Below are positions 24,535-35,123 of a stretch of DNA of 64,000 nt, one piece after another (positions within the stretch are counted from its first letter, which is position 1; every line of letters starts with the position of its first letter). The notes below the pieces were generated by a model that was not told the DNA's origin, made no database searches, and saw only the letters and a program-made list of their open reading frames with translations. Source of the stretch: Nonomuraea gerenzanensis (GTDB taxonomy: Bacteria > Actinomycetota > Actinomycetes > Streptosporangiales > Streptosporangiaceae); assembly GCF_020215645.1 (NCBI RefSeq), contig NZ_CP084058.1, positions 930,001 through 994,000 of the forward strand, in the 5' to 3' direction. Position numbers and translations under genes: made by a program.

Positions 24535-26418
24535 TCAGTCCTTGCCCCTGGTGGGCCGCAGGAGGGCCTCGGCCAGGGCCAGCATGGTCTCCTCCAGCGC
24601 GTCCAGCCGCTTGGTCAGGTCGGCGGCGGCCGGCTGCACGATGCCGGACACCGTGCCGGCCAGCTCGTCGCCGTCGGGCCGGGCCCTGACCAGCTCGGTG
24701 AGCGCGTCGGTGGCGGCGGTCAGGCGCTCGGCCTGCTCGCCCACGTGCGACTGGAGCAGCTCGCCGACCCGCTCGGGGATGGCCAGCTCGTCGGGCAGCC
24801 GGCTGACGAAGGCGTTGACGGCCTCGATGCGCTCGTCCACCGACTCCAGGTGCTCGCCCGCCTGCTCGGCGCGGGCGGTCAGCCCGTTGAGGTGGGTGTC
24901 GAGGCCGTGGAAGCGGTTGTCGAGGCCGCCGAAGTGGCCGTCGATGGTGTCGAAGCGGGTGCTCATGTGCTCCTCGGCCTCGACCAGGCGCTCGTCGATG
25001 GCGTCGATCTGGTTGTCGAGCTTGTTGAAGCGGCCCTCGTTGCGGGTGGCGATCTCGGCCGTGTGCTGGTCGGCGGCGGACACGCGCTCGTCGAGCGAGG
25101 AGAAGCGGGCGTCGATGCGCACGTCGAGGGCGTCGAAGCGGTCGTCGTGGCGGCCCAGGTGGCCGTCGAGGGTGCTCAGCCGCTTGTCCACCCCGCCGAG
25201 CTGGCCGTCCATGGAGACGAGCCGCTTGTCCACGCCGCTCATGCGGCCGTCGAGGCCGTCGATCCTGGTGTCGATGTCGGCCAGGCACTCGTCGGCCGAC
25301 TCCAGCCGGCTGTCGAACCCGGTGAGCCGGGAGTCGAGGGCGGTGAGCTTGCCCTCGGCCCTGTCGAGGCGGGCGTCCACGCCGCTGAGCCGGGCGGTCA
25401 GGCGCTGCTCGCTCTCGCCGAGCTGCACGGCCAGGTGCTGGTCGGCCTCGTCGAGACGGGTGGTGAGGCGCTGCTCGACGCCGGCCAGGCGGGTGGAGAG
25501 CGCGTCGTCGGCCTCCTTGAGCCGGCTGACGAGGCGCTCGTCGGCCTCCAGGAGTGCCGTGGCGAGCCGCTGGTCGGTCTCGTCGAGCCGGGTGCCGAGG
25601 CGCCTGTCGGTGTCGTCCAGGCGGGCGCTCAGCCGCTCGTCGGTGTCGTCGAGGCGGGTCGTGAGGCGCTGGTCGGTCTCGTCGAGGCGGGCGGTGAGGC
25701 GCTGGTCGGTCTCGTCGAGCCGGGCGGTGGTGCGCTGCTCGGCGGCCTCCACCTTGGCGGTGAGCTGCTCGGCCGTGCCCGCCAGGCGCTCGGTGACGCT
25801 CTCGGCCAGGTCGTTGACGACGTCCTCGACGCGGTCGGTGCGGGTGGCCAGCTCGGCCATCGACTTGTCGAGCCGGGTGAAGCGGCTGGCCGCGGCCTCC
25901 ATGCTGGTGTTGAGCCCGGCCAGCTGGGTCGCGAAGTCGGACATGCCCTTGGTGATGCCGTGGGTGGTGTCGAGCACCGTCTGCAGGCGCTTGAGCGCCT
26001 CGTCCACGCTCTCGCCCACCGTGCCGAGGTCCGCCCACAGGCTCGGCAGCTCCGCCACGGGAGTCACCCGGGCGTCCACCTGGCCCACCTTCTCGCCCAC
26101 GGCGTCCACGTGGTCGCGCACGGCCTCCACGTGCTGCGCCAGGCCCTCCGCCCACATCGGAGGCTTGGCGGAGATCTCGTCGAGCCGCCCGCTGACCGTC
26201 TCCAGCGTGCCGCTGAGACCTCCAAGCTCGCGTTCGCGCACCTCGCGCAGCAGCCACTCCATGCCTTCGAGCCGCTGGCGGATCTCGTCGAGCACGGCCC
26301 CCTGGGTGCGTTGCTCGTAGACATGGTCCTGAGCGGCACGGGCGAGCAGGTCTCGCATCCTCTTGGGGACGGCGTCGTAGCCGTTAGGAAGAAGGGCGGC
26401 GTGGTTGGAATGGTCCAC
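24535..26418 (-). CDS. Long coiled-coil protein with hendecad then heptad repeats
   Basis: 627 residues from GTG at 26418, eight bases after AAGGAG. No signal peptide or membrane helix is seen, so it is probably cytoplasmic. Residues 1-60 look globular (MRDLLARAAQDHVYEQRT). Residues 75-230 are helical. Residues 231-351 are eleven perfect-length 11-residue units like TARLDETDQRL. Residues 352-442 are thirteen 7-residue units like SGVDKRL. Further imperfect heptads continue to about 520, and a helical tail ends in Lys/Asp. It is strongly acidic overall. It is a scaffold or filament-type protein by architecture. I do not recognise a named family. It is monocistronic, convergent with tsaD. Confidence 0.75.
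   Translation of the reverse strand: MDHSNHAALLPNGYDAVPKRMRDLLARAAQDHVYEQRTQGAVLDEIRQRLEGMEWLLREVRERELGGLSGTLETVSGRLDEISAKPPMWAEGLAQHVEAVRDHVDAVGEKVGQVDARVTPVAELPSLWADLGTVGESVDEALKRLQTVLDTTHGITKGMSDFATQLAGLNTSMEAAASRFTRLDKSMAELATRTDRVEDVVNDLAESVTERLAGTAEQLTAKVEAAEQRTTARLDETDQRLTARLDETDQRLTTRLDDTDERLSARLDDTDRRLGTRLDETDQRLATALLEADERLVSRLKEADDALSTRLAGVEQRLTTRLDEADQHLAVQLGESEQRLTARLSGVDARLDRAEGKLTALDSRLTGFDSRLESADECLADIDTRIDGLDGRMSGVDKRLVSMDGQLGGVDKRLSTLDGHLGRHDDRFDALDVRIDARFSSLDERVSAADQHTAEIATRNEGRFNKLDNQIDAIDERLVEAEEHMSTRFDTIDGHFGGLDNRFHGLDTHLNGLTARAEQAGEHLESVDERIEAVNAFVSRLPDELAIPERVGELLQSHVGEQAERLTAATDALTELVRARPDGDELAGTVSGIVQPAAADLTKRLDALEETMLALAEALLRPTRGKD
25093..25728 (-). repeat. 33-bp tandem repeats (25366-25728) followed by 21-bp repeats (25093-25365)
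   Basis: Eleven 33-bp units encode 11-residue hendecads. They are directly followed by thirteen 21-bp units encoding 7-residue heptads. The switch occurs at 25365/25366 without a linker. Copies at 25600-25730 are the most similar to each other, a sign of recent duplication. Confidence 0.8.
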
Positions 26419-26613
26419 CGAAAGCTCCTTCGCTCGCCGACGGTCTGCCGCGCAGCGGTGGGATAGGTCCGGTTTATCGTTGAAGGGTGAGAGCGCGGTC
26501 AACCGCAATAGGGCGGAGAACTCCTCGCCCGCCCACCTTAGCCTTTCGATCAAGGTCCGTCAGGGCTGAATTGAAAGATCGCGGTTAACGTACGGATGCC
26601 CGGGTTCGGTGAT

Positions 26614-27789
26614 TCAGGCAGGTGAGGGGGCCTTGCAGAGGATTACCGAGGGTTTGTCGGCAATTCTGGTCAGCATGATGACCATGGATTTGTCGCCTTT
26701 GAGGCGCAAGTCGGCGCGCAGCCGTTCGATGTCCACGGCTGAGCCGCGCTTTTTGATGGTGACGTTTCCGATCTGTCGCTCGCGAAGGGCGGCGCGCAGT
26801 TTCTTCAGCGAAAAGGGAAGGACGTCGTCCACCTCGTACACCGACGCCCAAGGGGTGTCCACCCGCTCGTCGGCGGTGATGTAGGCGATCATCGGGTCGA
26901 GCAGCCTGCCGCCGACCAGCTCGGCCACCTCGCCGACCAGGTGCGCGCGCACGGCCGCGCCGTCCGGCTCGTAGACGAACCGGCCCGGCGGGCCGGTCGG
27001 GGCCCGCACGCCGGTGGCGGTCAGCGTGTGGCCGCCGGGCAGCAGGGTGGCCCGCCTGCCGCCCCCTGGGCCGGTCCACAGCGTGGCCTCCTTGACCTCG
27101 CCCTTGTACGACACCCACTCGGCCTCCGCGCCCTCGGGGATGAACTCGTACGGGATGCCCGGGGCGACCTTGAGGCAGGCCAGGCGCGCCCGGGAGAGCA
27201 GGCCGAGCACCACGGGCCAGGGCGGCGAGTAGGCCATGGGGTCGAACGTCCGGCCCCGGCCCGTCCGCCTGGCCGGGTCGGCGAACAGCACGTCGTAGTC
27301 CTCAGGCCTGACCTGCGCCGCGTCGGCCACGGTCACCGTCACCCGGTCGGCCAGCCCGAACGCCTGCGCGTTGGCCCTGGCCACGGCGACGGTCAGCGGG
27401 TCGGTGTCCACGGCCGTCACCGTGCAGCCGGCGCGGGCCAGCGCGAGCAGGTCACCCCCGACGCCGCAGCAGGCGTCGGCGACCCGGGGCGCGCCCGCGC
27501 CGTGCAGGGCGAGCAGGCGGCGGGCGCGGTGCTCGGCCACCTCCGCCCGCGTGGACTGCTCCAGCCCGTGCGGGGTGAAGAACATCCGCCCGGCGTCGGC
27601 GCCGAACTTGGCCCTGGCCCGCTCCCTGAGCCCGGCCTGGGTGAGCGCCGCCGAGGTGAGCGCCGCGTCGTACGTCCTGCGCAGGGTGGTGGCGGCGGCG
27701 ACAGGGTCGGCGCCCGCCAGCTCCTCGGCCTCGGCCAGCGCGCGCCTGCCGCGCGGGGTCAGCAACTCGGTGAAGGCGTCGAGGTCCAC
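26614..27789 (-). CDS. THUMP-like domain class I SAM-dependent methyltransferase
   Basis: About 391 residues if GTG at 27789 is the start (VDLDAFTELLTPRGRRAL). TAACGT lies eight bases upstream and the 40 residues encoded further upstream are unlike protein and run into the groES promoter. Motif I is VADACCGVGGDLLALA, the following acidic loop is VTAVDTDPLTVAVARANA, and motif IV is VLFADPARR. The C-terminal 90 residues match the THUMP-like region of this actinobacterial family (GNVTIKKRGSAVD). The target is unknown; an RNA or nucleoside substrate is likely from the DPAR motif. It is divergent from groES. Confidence 0.8.
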   Translation of the reverse strand: MDLDAFTELLTPRGRRALAEAEELAGADPVAAATTLRRTYDAALTSAALTQAGLRERARAKFGADAGRMFFTPHGLEQSTRAEVAEHRARRLLALHGAGAPRVADACCGVGGDLLALARAGCTVTAVDTDPLTVAVARANAQAFGLADRVTVTVADAAQVRPEDYDVLFADPARRTGRGRTFDPMAYSPPWPVVLGLLSRARLACLKVAPGIPYEFIPEGAEAEWVSYKGEVKEATLWTGPGGGRRATLLPGGHTLTATGVRAPTGPPGRFVYEPDGAAVRAHLVGEVAELVGGRLLDPMIAYITADERVDTPWASVYEVDDVLPFSLKKLRAALRERQIGNVTIKKRGSAVDIERLRADLRLKGDKSMVIMLTRIADKPSVILCKAPSPA

Positions 27790-27919
27790 GTCATCCGACG
27801 TTAGCGGCACCCGGAAGCGGCGGTGTCCGCCGGGCGGCGCGGCGGCGGCCGGGAGGTTCACGCACGTGGAAGACTGGACCATGCCAGGGGTCTGATCGCT
27901 CTCAGCAGACGCGTTCATG

Positions 27920-27948
27920 TTGACTGTCAAGCCCCTCTTGCATATGTT
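27920..27948 (+). promoter_or_regulatory. groES-groEL promoter
   Basis: TTGACT at 27920-27925 and TATGTT at 27943-27948 are separated by 17 bases. This places the transcription start at about 27955, inside the CIRCE operator. Confidence 0.75.
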
Positions 27949-27953
27949 TCCTG

Positions 27954-27980
27954 TTGGCACTCTCCCCTTGAGAGTGCCAA
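27954..27980. promoter_or_regulatory. CIRCE operator (HrcA binding site)
   Basis: TTGGCACTC, nine bases, then GAGTGCCAA: a perfect 9-bp inverted repeat with the exact nine-base spacer of CIRCE. Only one symmetric base pair per arm differs from the consensus TTAGCACTC. It overlaps the predicted start point of the groES promoter, so HrcA binding would block initiation. Confidence 0.95.
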
Positions 27981-28069
27981 CGTGCGACGAGGCAGGTCTG
28001 ACACCCGCGACGGCAGGCCCCGCTGGTCGCCTCTTCTAGATCATTCAAATCTGAAGGGGAGGTCCGATC

Positions 28070-28381
28070 GTGACGACCGCCACCAAGGTTCCCGTTAAGC
28101 CGCTCGGCGACCGCATTGTGGTCCAGCCGCTTGAGGCCGAGCAGACCACCGCTTCCGGCCTGGTCATCCCTGACACCGCCAAGGAGAAGCCGCAGGAGGG
28201 CAAGGTCCTCGCGGTGGGCCCGGGCAACTGGGACGAGGACGGCGACAAGCGGATTCCGCTCGACGTCTCGGAGGGCGACATCGTCCTCTACAGCAAGTAC
28301 GGCGGCACCGAGGTCAAGTACGGCGGCGAGGAGTACCTCGTGCTCTCCGCCCGCGACGTTCTCGCGATCATCGAGAAGTAA
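28070..28381 (+). CDS. groES: Co-chaperonin GroES
   Basis: 103 residues from GTG at 28070 with GAAGGGGAGG upstream. It forms the heptameric lid of the GroEL chamber. [21 protein letters not shown], the mobile-loop region with [16 protein letters not shown] and the C-terminal [19 protein letters not shown] are typical. It is controlled by CIRCE and followed by groEL. Confidence 0.98.
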   Translation: MTTATKVPVKPLGDRIVVQPLEAEQTTASGLVIPDTAKEKPQEGKVLAVGPGNWDEDGDKRIPLDVSEGDIVLYSKYGGTEVKYGGEEYLVLSARDVLAIIEK

Positions 28382-30073
<1,692 letters not shown>

Positions 30074-30091
30074 CCGCGCCTTCCGTTCCGT

Positions 30092-30123
30092 TACGGCCCG
30101 CACCCGGAGGGGTGCGGGCCGTA
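30092..30123 (+). terminator. Terminator after groEL
   Basis: A perfect 13-bp inverted repeat (30092-30104 with 30111-30123), extendable by one pair, leaves a four-base loop. It has no T-run but lies 18 bases after the groEL stop. Confidence 0.7.
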
Positions 30124-30154
30124 CGGCGTTTCATGGCCCTGAGCGGCCGGGTCC

Positions 30155-30160
30155 TACGCT
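30155..30160 (+). promoter_or_regulatory. -10 box (TACGCT) of the 198-residue hypothetical gene
   Basis: TACGCT is followed by six bases and ATG at 30167, without a ribosome binding site. A leaderless transcript is predicted. Confidence 0.45.
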
Positions 30161-30166
30161 GGGGAC

Positions 30167-30763
30167 ATGAGGTACGCGCGGGCGGTGGAGCGGCTGGGGA
30201 TGCTGGCCGAGGCGTGCGAGCAGACCAGGCGGCTGCCGGCGCTGGAGCCGTTCCTGCGCGAGGCGCACGTGTTCGGCGCGCTGACGCAGGGCGCCGAATC
30301 GCTCGACGAGCTGGAGGTCGCCTTCGTGCTCAACCTGCCGCCCGAGGAGGTCGCCTGGGGCACGCACCCGCCGAGCACGGCCTGGCTGGTGGACTTCCTG
30401 CGGCTGGACGAGGGTGGCATCGCCTACTGGTGGCGCTCGCACCGCGAGCCGGTGGCCAACCACCACATCACGGAGCCGGTGCGGTTCTGGTCGCTGGACG
30501 GGGTGGAGCGGGACGTGCTGGAGGCGCTGAGGGAGCGGCGACTCGGGGCGCTGCACGGCGCTGTGCGCCCCGGGAGCGGCGATCGGGTGGCCCCGGTCGC
30601 GGAGGAGCTGGCGGCGGCCCTGGAGCACCTCAGGGCGGTGCACGGGGCGTACTGGGACCGGCAGTGGCGGCGGGAGCACCGGAGCCTGCGGCGCTATCCG
30701 GAGCACCACCTGTGGGAGGCCGTGCGGGGATATCTGGAGCTGCTCGACTTGCGGGACGAGTGA
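30167..30763 (+). CDS. Conserved hypothetical protein (possibly DUF7711-like)
   Basis: 198 residues with no signal or membrane segment. It opens MRYARAVERLGMLAEACEQ and contains conserved-looking tryptophans (EVAWGTHPPSTAWLVDFL, IAYWWRSHREPV) and HHITEPVRFWSLDG. The pattern resembles a small actinobacterial family annotated as DUF7711, though I give that from memory. It lies between groEL and the sigma factor with its own predicted promoter. No function can be assigned. Confidence 0.65.
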   Translation: MRYARAVERLGMLAEACEQTRRLPALEPFLREAHVFGALTQGAESLDELEVAFVLNLPPEEVAWGTHPPSTAWLVDFLRLDEGGIAYWWRSHREPVANHHITEPVRFWSLDGVERDVLEALRERRLGALHGAVRPGSGDRVAPVAEELAAALEHLRAVHGAYWDRQWRREHRSLRRYPEHHLWEAVRGYLELLDLRDE

Positions 30764-31004
30764 AGCGTCGGGTGATCTGAGGGCTGCCGATGGCATGTCC
30801 GGTGTGGGCGGGATGGGGGGAAGTGGGGGAAAAGGTGGCTTATTGGAGTAAACCGAGAGTGTGCGTTAAGCGTCTGCGGTCTGACAAATGTCGCGCATTC
30901 CGGCTTATCGCCTGAAACATTATGTCAGTATAAAGGCTTAGTGTGGTCGTTTGATTACTAACGGTTATCGTCGCTTCAATGTGACCAATCCGTAGCCGTT
31001 CGCT
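30764..31004. other. AT-rich regulatory region upstream of the sigma factor gene
   Basis: The 241 bases contain far more A and T than the rest of the window, with stretches such as ATTATGTCAGTATAAAGG and TTTGATTACTAACGG. Several possible -10 boxes exist and none stands out. No ORF is convincing. The length and composition suggest a multi-promoter control region for sigD/shbA. Confidence 0.5.
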
Positions 31005-31670
31005 ATGACGACAGGCCGGATCAGTGCGGGCATCATGCCTATCGTGAGCGAGGGAAGCGTCGCCGACGCCAAAATTGGGGTAAGGCTCGCGTCGAGACTT
31101 CCGGCACGGACGGATGACTCCGACCTTAGGGAACTGACGAGCCTCGCCGTGCAGGGAGATCGCAGTGCGATCGAATCCCTGCTCGGTGAGTTGCGTCCGA
31201 TGGTGGTGCGGTATTGCCGCGCCAGGCTGGGCAGGGTTTCAGGGCAATATCACATTGCCGATGACGTAGCCCAGGAGGTGTGCATCGCGGTGTTGTCCGC
31301 GCTGCCGCGATACCGCGACATGGGGCGGCCTTTCGCGTCCTTCGTGTTCGGGATCGCCTCGCACAAGGTGGCCGACGCGCTGCGGAGCTCGGTGCGCTCC
31401 GCCGTGCCGACCCAGGATCTGCCCGACGGGCCCGACGACGGCCCTGGGCCCGAGGAGACGGTGGTCCGCTACATCGAGGTGGAGCACGCCAGGCGGCTGC
31501 TGGCCAGGCTGCCCGACAACCAGCGGGAGTTGCTGCTGTTGCGGGTGGTGTCGGGGCTGTCCGCCGAGGAGACCGGTAATGTACTCGGTATGTCACCGGG
31601 TGCGGTCCGTGTCGCCCAGCATCGGGCGCTGGCGAGATTGAGGCAGATGGCCGAGCTGGAGTCGGCTTGA
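31005..31670 (+). CDS. sigD: RNA polymerase sigma factor, SigD/ShbA type
   Basis: Up to 221 residues. It is an ECF-like factor with region 2 ([38 protein letters not shown], in pieces, then [18 protein letters not shown]) and region 4 ([48 protein letters not shown]). The genomic neighbourhood (groEL1 before, DUF5319 and guaB after) matches mycobacterial SigD and Streptomyces ShbA. ShbA drives expression of the principal sigma factor in Streptomyces. ATG at 31005 is the first possible start after an in-frame stop at 30993. No ribosome binding site is visible, and GTG at 31044 is an alternative. A short anti-sigma-like ORF overlaps its stop. Confidence 0.88.
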   Translation: MTTGRISAGIMPIVSEGSVADAKIGVRLASRLPARTDDSDLRELTSLAVQGDRSAIESLLGELRPMVVRYCRARLGRVSGQYHIADDVAQEVCIAVLSALPRYRDMGRPFASFVFGIASHKVADALRSSVRSAVPTQDLPDGPDDGPGPEETVVRYIEVEHARRLLARLPDNQRELLLLRVVSGLSAEETGNVLGMSPGAVRVAQHRALARLRQMAELESA

Positions 31671-31819
31671 CGCCTGAGGAGGAGACCGATGCGCTGCTCG
31701 ACGCGCTCGGTCGTGGAGAGATGCCCGATTCAGGCGATCCAGCGGCGCGGTTGCTCGCCGCGCTGCTCGATGACGTCGATCAGCGGCGCTCCTCGGTGTC
31801 GATGACGCCGTCGACGTAG
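31667..31819 (+). CDS. Short anti-sigma-D-like ORF (RsdA N-terminal region only)
   Basis: 50 codons from TTG at 31667, overlapping the sigma stop as TTGA. GGAGGAGA inside the first codons cannot serve as its own site, so coupling is required. The product reads [14 protein letters not shown] and [15 protein letters not shown]. This resembles the sigma-binding N-terminus of RsdA-type anti-sigma factors (LLLDALA ... DP ... LAALL ... D). The position right after sigD is that of rsdA in Mycobacterium. Full RsdA proteins continue with a membrane helix and outer domain; here the frame stops at 31817, inside the convergent DUF5319 gene. It is either a decayed gene or a soluble mini anti-sigma factor. 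Confidence 0.5.
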   Translation: MTPEEETDALLDALGRGEMPDSGDPAARLLAALLDDVDQRRSSVSMTPST

Positions 31820-32157
31820 CCGCGGGCGTAGTCCCAGCTGACGTAGTCGGCGGGGTCGGGGTGGAAGGCCGGCTCGTGCACCTGCGGCTGGCCTTTCTCG
31901 ATCATCTGTTTGAGGTTGCCGCGCAGCAGCTCCCAGTCGAAGAAGTGCTGCTCGCCGCATTCCGGGCAGTCGAGCACGAGCCCCAGCACCCCCTGCGGTT
32001 CGAGCAGGGAGCGGAAGACCTCGACGTCGGCGAGGTCGGTGATGGCCTCGTCGCGCTCGGCCGCGGTGAGTGGCTCGGCGTCGTCGAGCGCACCCATCGC
32101 CGAGGACGGGTCGTTCGGGTCGTCCGCGAACGGATCGCGGGGGACGTCTTCCAGCAC
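31780..32157 (-). CDS. DUF5319 family protein
   Basis: 125 residues from GTG at 32157. Acidic N-terminus (DPFADDPNDPSSAMG), then EPLTAAERDEAITDLADVEVFRSLLEPQGVLGLVLDCPECGEQHFFDWELL in the usual order, including CPECGEQH, a likely metal or fold motif. The C-terminus has [18 protein letters not shown]5319 genes sit next to sigD and guaB across actinobacteria; the function is unknown. TATGGT six bases before the start suggests a leaderless mRNA. Its 3' end overlaps the anti-sigma-like ORF by 40 bases. Confidence 0.9.
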   Translation of the reverse strand: MLEDVPRDPFADDPNDPSSAMGALDDAEPLTAAERDEAITDLADVEVFRSLLEPQGVLGLVLDCPECGEQHFFDWELLRGNLKQMIEKGQPQVHEPAFHPDPADYVSWDYARGYVDGVIDTEERR

Positions 32158-32163
32158 CTTCCC

Positions 32164-32169
32164 ACCATA
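32164..32169 (-). promoter_or_regulatory. -10 box (TATGGT) of the DUF5319 gene
   Basis: On the minus strand TATGGT is followed by GGGAAG and the GTG start. The GGGAAG directly abuts the start and is too close for a normal ribosome binding site. Confidence 0.4.
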
Positions 32170-32196
32170 TGACCGAAGCGGCCCGCGCGGTGGGCT

Positions 32197-33213
32197 TTAC
32201 CTCAGCCATCCGCGTCTGGCGGCCTCCACGCCCGCGTGAAAGCGGGATTGAGCTCCCAACTCGGTCATGGCGTCGGCGAATCTCGCGCGTACCGTGCGGA
32301 CCGACACGCCGAGCTGGCGGGCGATCGAGTCGTCGCACATGCCCTGCGCCGCCAGGCGCAGCACCGGGATCATGCCGTCGCTCCTGCGCCCCCAGGGCAG
32401 GGGCACGGCGCGGGCCCACAGCTCCTGGAAGAGCGAGGTGAGCACGCCCACCACCACGGAGGTGCGCACCAGATAGAAGTTGTAGGCGTGGTCGGGCAGG
32501 CTGCCGCCCCAGTGGGCGGGCAGGCCGGCCATCTCGTGGCCGGCGGTCATGAACCAGCTCGGCACCCGGTCCATGGTGCGCACCTCGCCGCCGGCGTCGA
32601 GGAGGTGGGTGAGCTGGTCGCGGACGCCGGGCAGCACCAGCGTGGAAACCGGAATGATCGCTTGAACGGTAAGCAATTTCCGTTTTTGCGCATCAACCCA
32701 AGGATCCGCAAATTTCCGGGCAAAGTCAGTCATGGTCCGCTCGTCCGGAACTGCGGTGAGTAAAGGCATTGGTGGGGTTTGACATTGTACGGCGATGCCC
32801 AGCACGCTCTCGTACAGGATGTCCGCCCCGCTCGCCATCTCCACCGTGAAAGGGCCGCTGCGATAGTCGCGGCCGGCGTCGTAGTCGCGGATCAGCCCCC
32901 GGATCGAGCCGAGCGCCGAGTCGATCCTGCGGCTCTCCTCCGCCAGCCGGTCGAGCCGGTCCGCGATCAGCCGCCCGAGCGCCGCGGCGGGGTGTCTGGC
33001 CAGGTACTGGCCCGATTGTTCGTCGATCACCCCAAGCTTGACGAGATCGTCGAGCTGGCGGCCCACCTTCTCGATCGGACCGTCCATGGCCTGTGCCAGG
33101 TCCGAACGGGTCGCTTTGTGCAGGCGCAACACCGTCGAGTAGAGCGCGGTCTGGGCCGGATCAAGGCCCAGTGTCTCGAGCGGATCGGACATGATTCGCG
33201 ACTCGTTACGCAT
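32197..33213 (-). CDS. LuxR-type regulator with TrmB-like N-terminus
   Basis: 338 residues from ATG at 33213 (GGAG ten bases upstream); ATG at 33192 is an alternative. Residues 8-85 resemble a TrmB-type winged helix (LDPAQTALYSTVLRLHKATRSDLAQAM). The middle is a ligand- or PLD-like domain (VPDERTMTDFARKFADPWVDAQ, VPVSTLVLPGVRDQ). Residues 275-335 are a LuxR-type helix-turn-helix (VLRLAAQGMCDDSIARQLGVSVRTVRARFADAM). Such proteins are frequent in actinobacteria with unknown signals. It is divergent from guaB across a 424-bp gap. Confidence 0.82.
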   Translation of the reverse strand: MRNESRIMSDPLETLGLDPAQTALYSTVLRLHKATRSDLAQAMDGPIEKVGRQLDDLVKLGVIDEQSGQYLARHPAAALGRLIADRLDRLAEESRRIDSALGSIRGLIRDYDAGRDYRSGPFTVEMASGADILYESVLGIAVQCQTPPMPLLTAVPDERTMTDFARKFADPWVDAQKRKLLTVQAIIPVSTLVLPGVRDQLTHLLDAGGEVRTMDRVPSWFMTAGHEMAGLPAHWGGSLPDHAYNFYLVRTSVVVGVLTSLFQELWARAVPLPWGRRSDGMIPVLRLAAQGMCDDSIARQLGVSVRTVRARFADAMTELGAQSRFHAGVEAARRGWLR

Positions 33214-33472
33214 TATGGGCGGCTCCGTCGGGGGGACACGGGCGTGCCGCGAGGATAACCCCCCATTCCCTGCCTGTCCGCGTGTTGCGCCGACTGCTTC
33301 TTCGCGGCGTGCAACTTCGTGCAATTGCACGTTTTCACATTGCCATGTTCCGGTGAGTAACGCAGGCTTTACCTAGCGTCGGCATCCAGACAAGGGCGCG
33401 GTCGCGCCGGCCATCAGGACGCGGAGGGGGGTTCGGTGGCGTGAGGCGCGGCCGTCGCCCGGATGCCGGTGG

Positions 33473-33520
33473 CCGGGGGATGGGACGGATCACCGACCGT
33501 CCCATCCCCCGGCACTTTTT
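33473..33520 (+). terminator. Perfect 16-bp intrinsic terminator in the guaB leader
   Basis: 33473-33488 pairs perfectly with 33497-33512, leaving an eight-base loop, and is followed after three bases by TTTTT. It is the strongest intrinsic terminator in the window. No coding gene lies upstream on the plus strand within 1.6 kb, so it ends either a non-coding transcript or an attenuated guaB leader. Confidence 0.8.
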
Positions 33521-33523
33521 CTG

Positions 33524-33574
33524 CTGAGGCCGGGAAGGCGAGGACCGTGGGGGTCTTCGTACTCCCGGCCTCAG
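33524..33574 (+). terminator. Second hairpin in the guaB leader
   Basis: A perfect 12-bp inverted repeat (33524-33535 with 33563-33574) encloses 27 bases and is followed by GCGTTTT. It begins four bases after the T-run of the first terminator. Confidence 0.55.
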
Positions 33575-33619
33575 TGCGTTTTGGACACAGGGCCTAGACT
33601 TGGTGCACATCAAAGCTAG

Positions 33620-35119
<1,500 letters not shown>

Positions 35120-35123
35120 GTTC

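Noticed and set aside
25093..25728. CRISPR-like array
   Set aside because: The repeats are directly tandem, without spacers, multiples of three, in frame, and diverge gradually. They encode a coiled coil.
24542..26320. 592-codon Ser/Arg-rich plus-strand frame
   Set aside because: Antisense image of the coiled-coil repeats (Asp/Glu/Leu codons read backwards). The minus frame has a ribosome binding site and clear coiled-coil periodicity.
27790..27960. Upstream extension of the methyltransferase to ATG at 27918 or 27960
   Set aside because: The extra residues are Pro/Ala/Ser-rich and unlike protein, and the region holds the groES promoter and CIRCE operator.
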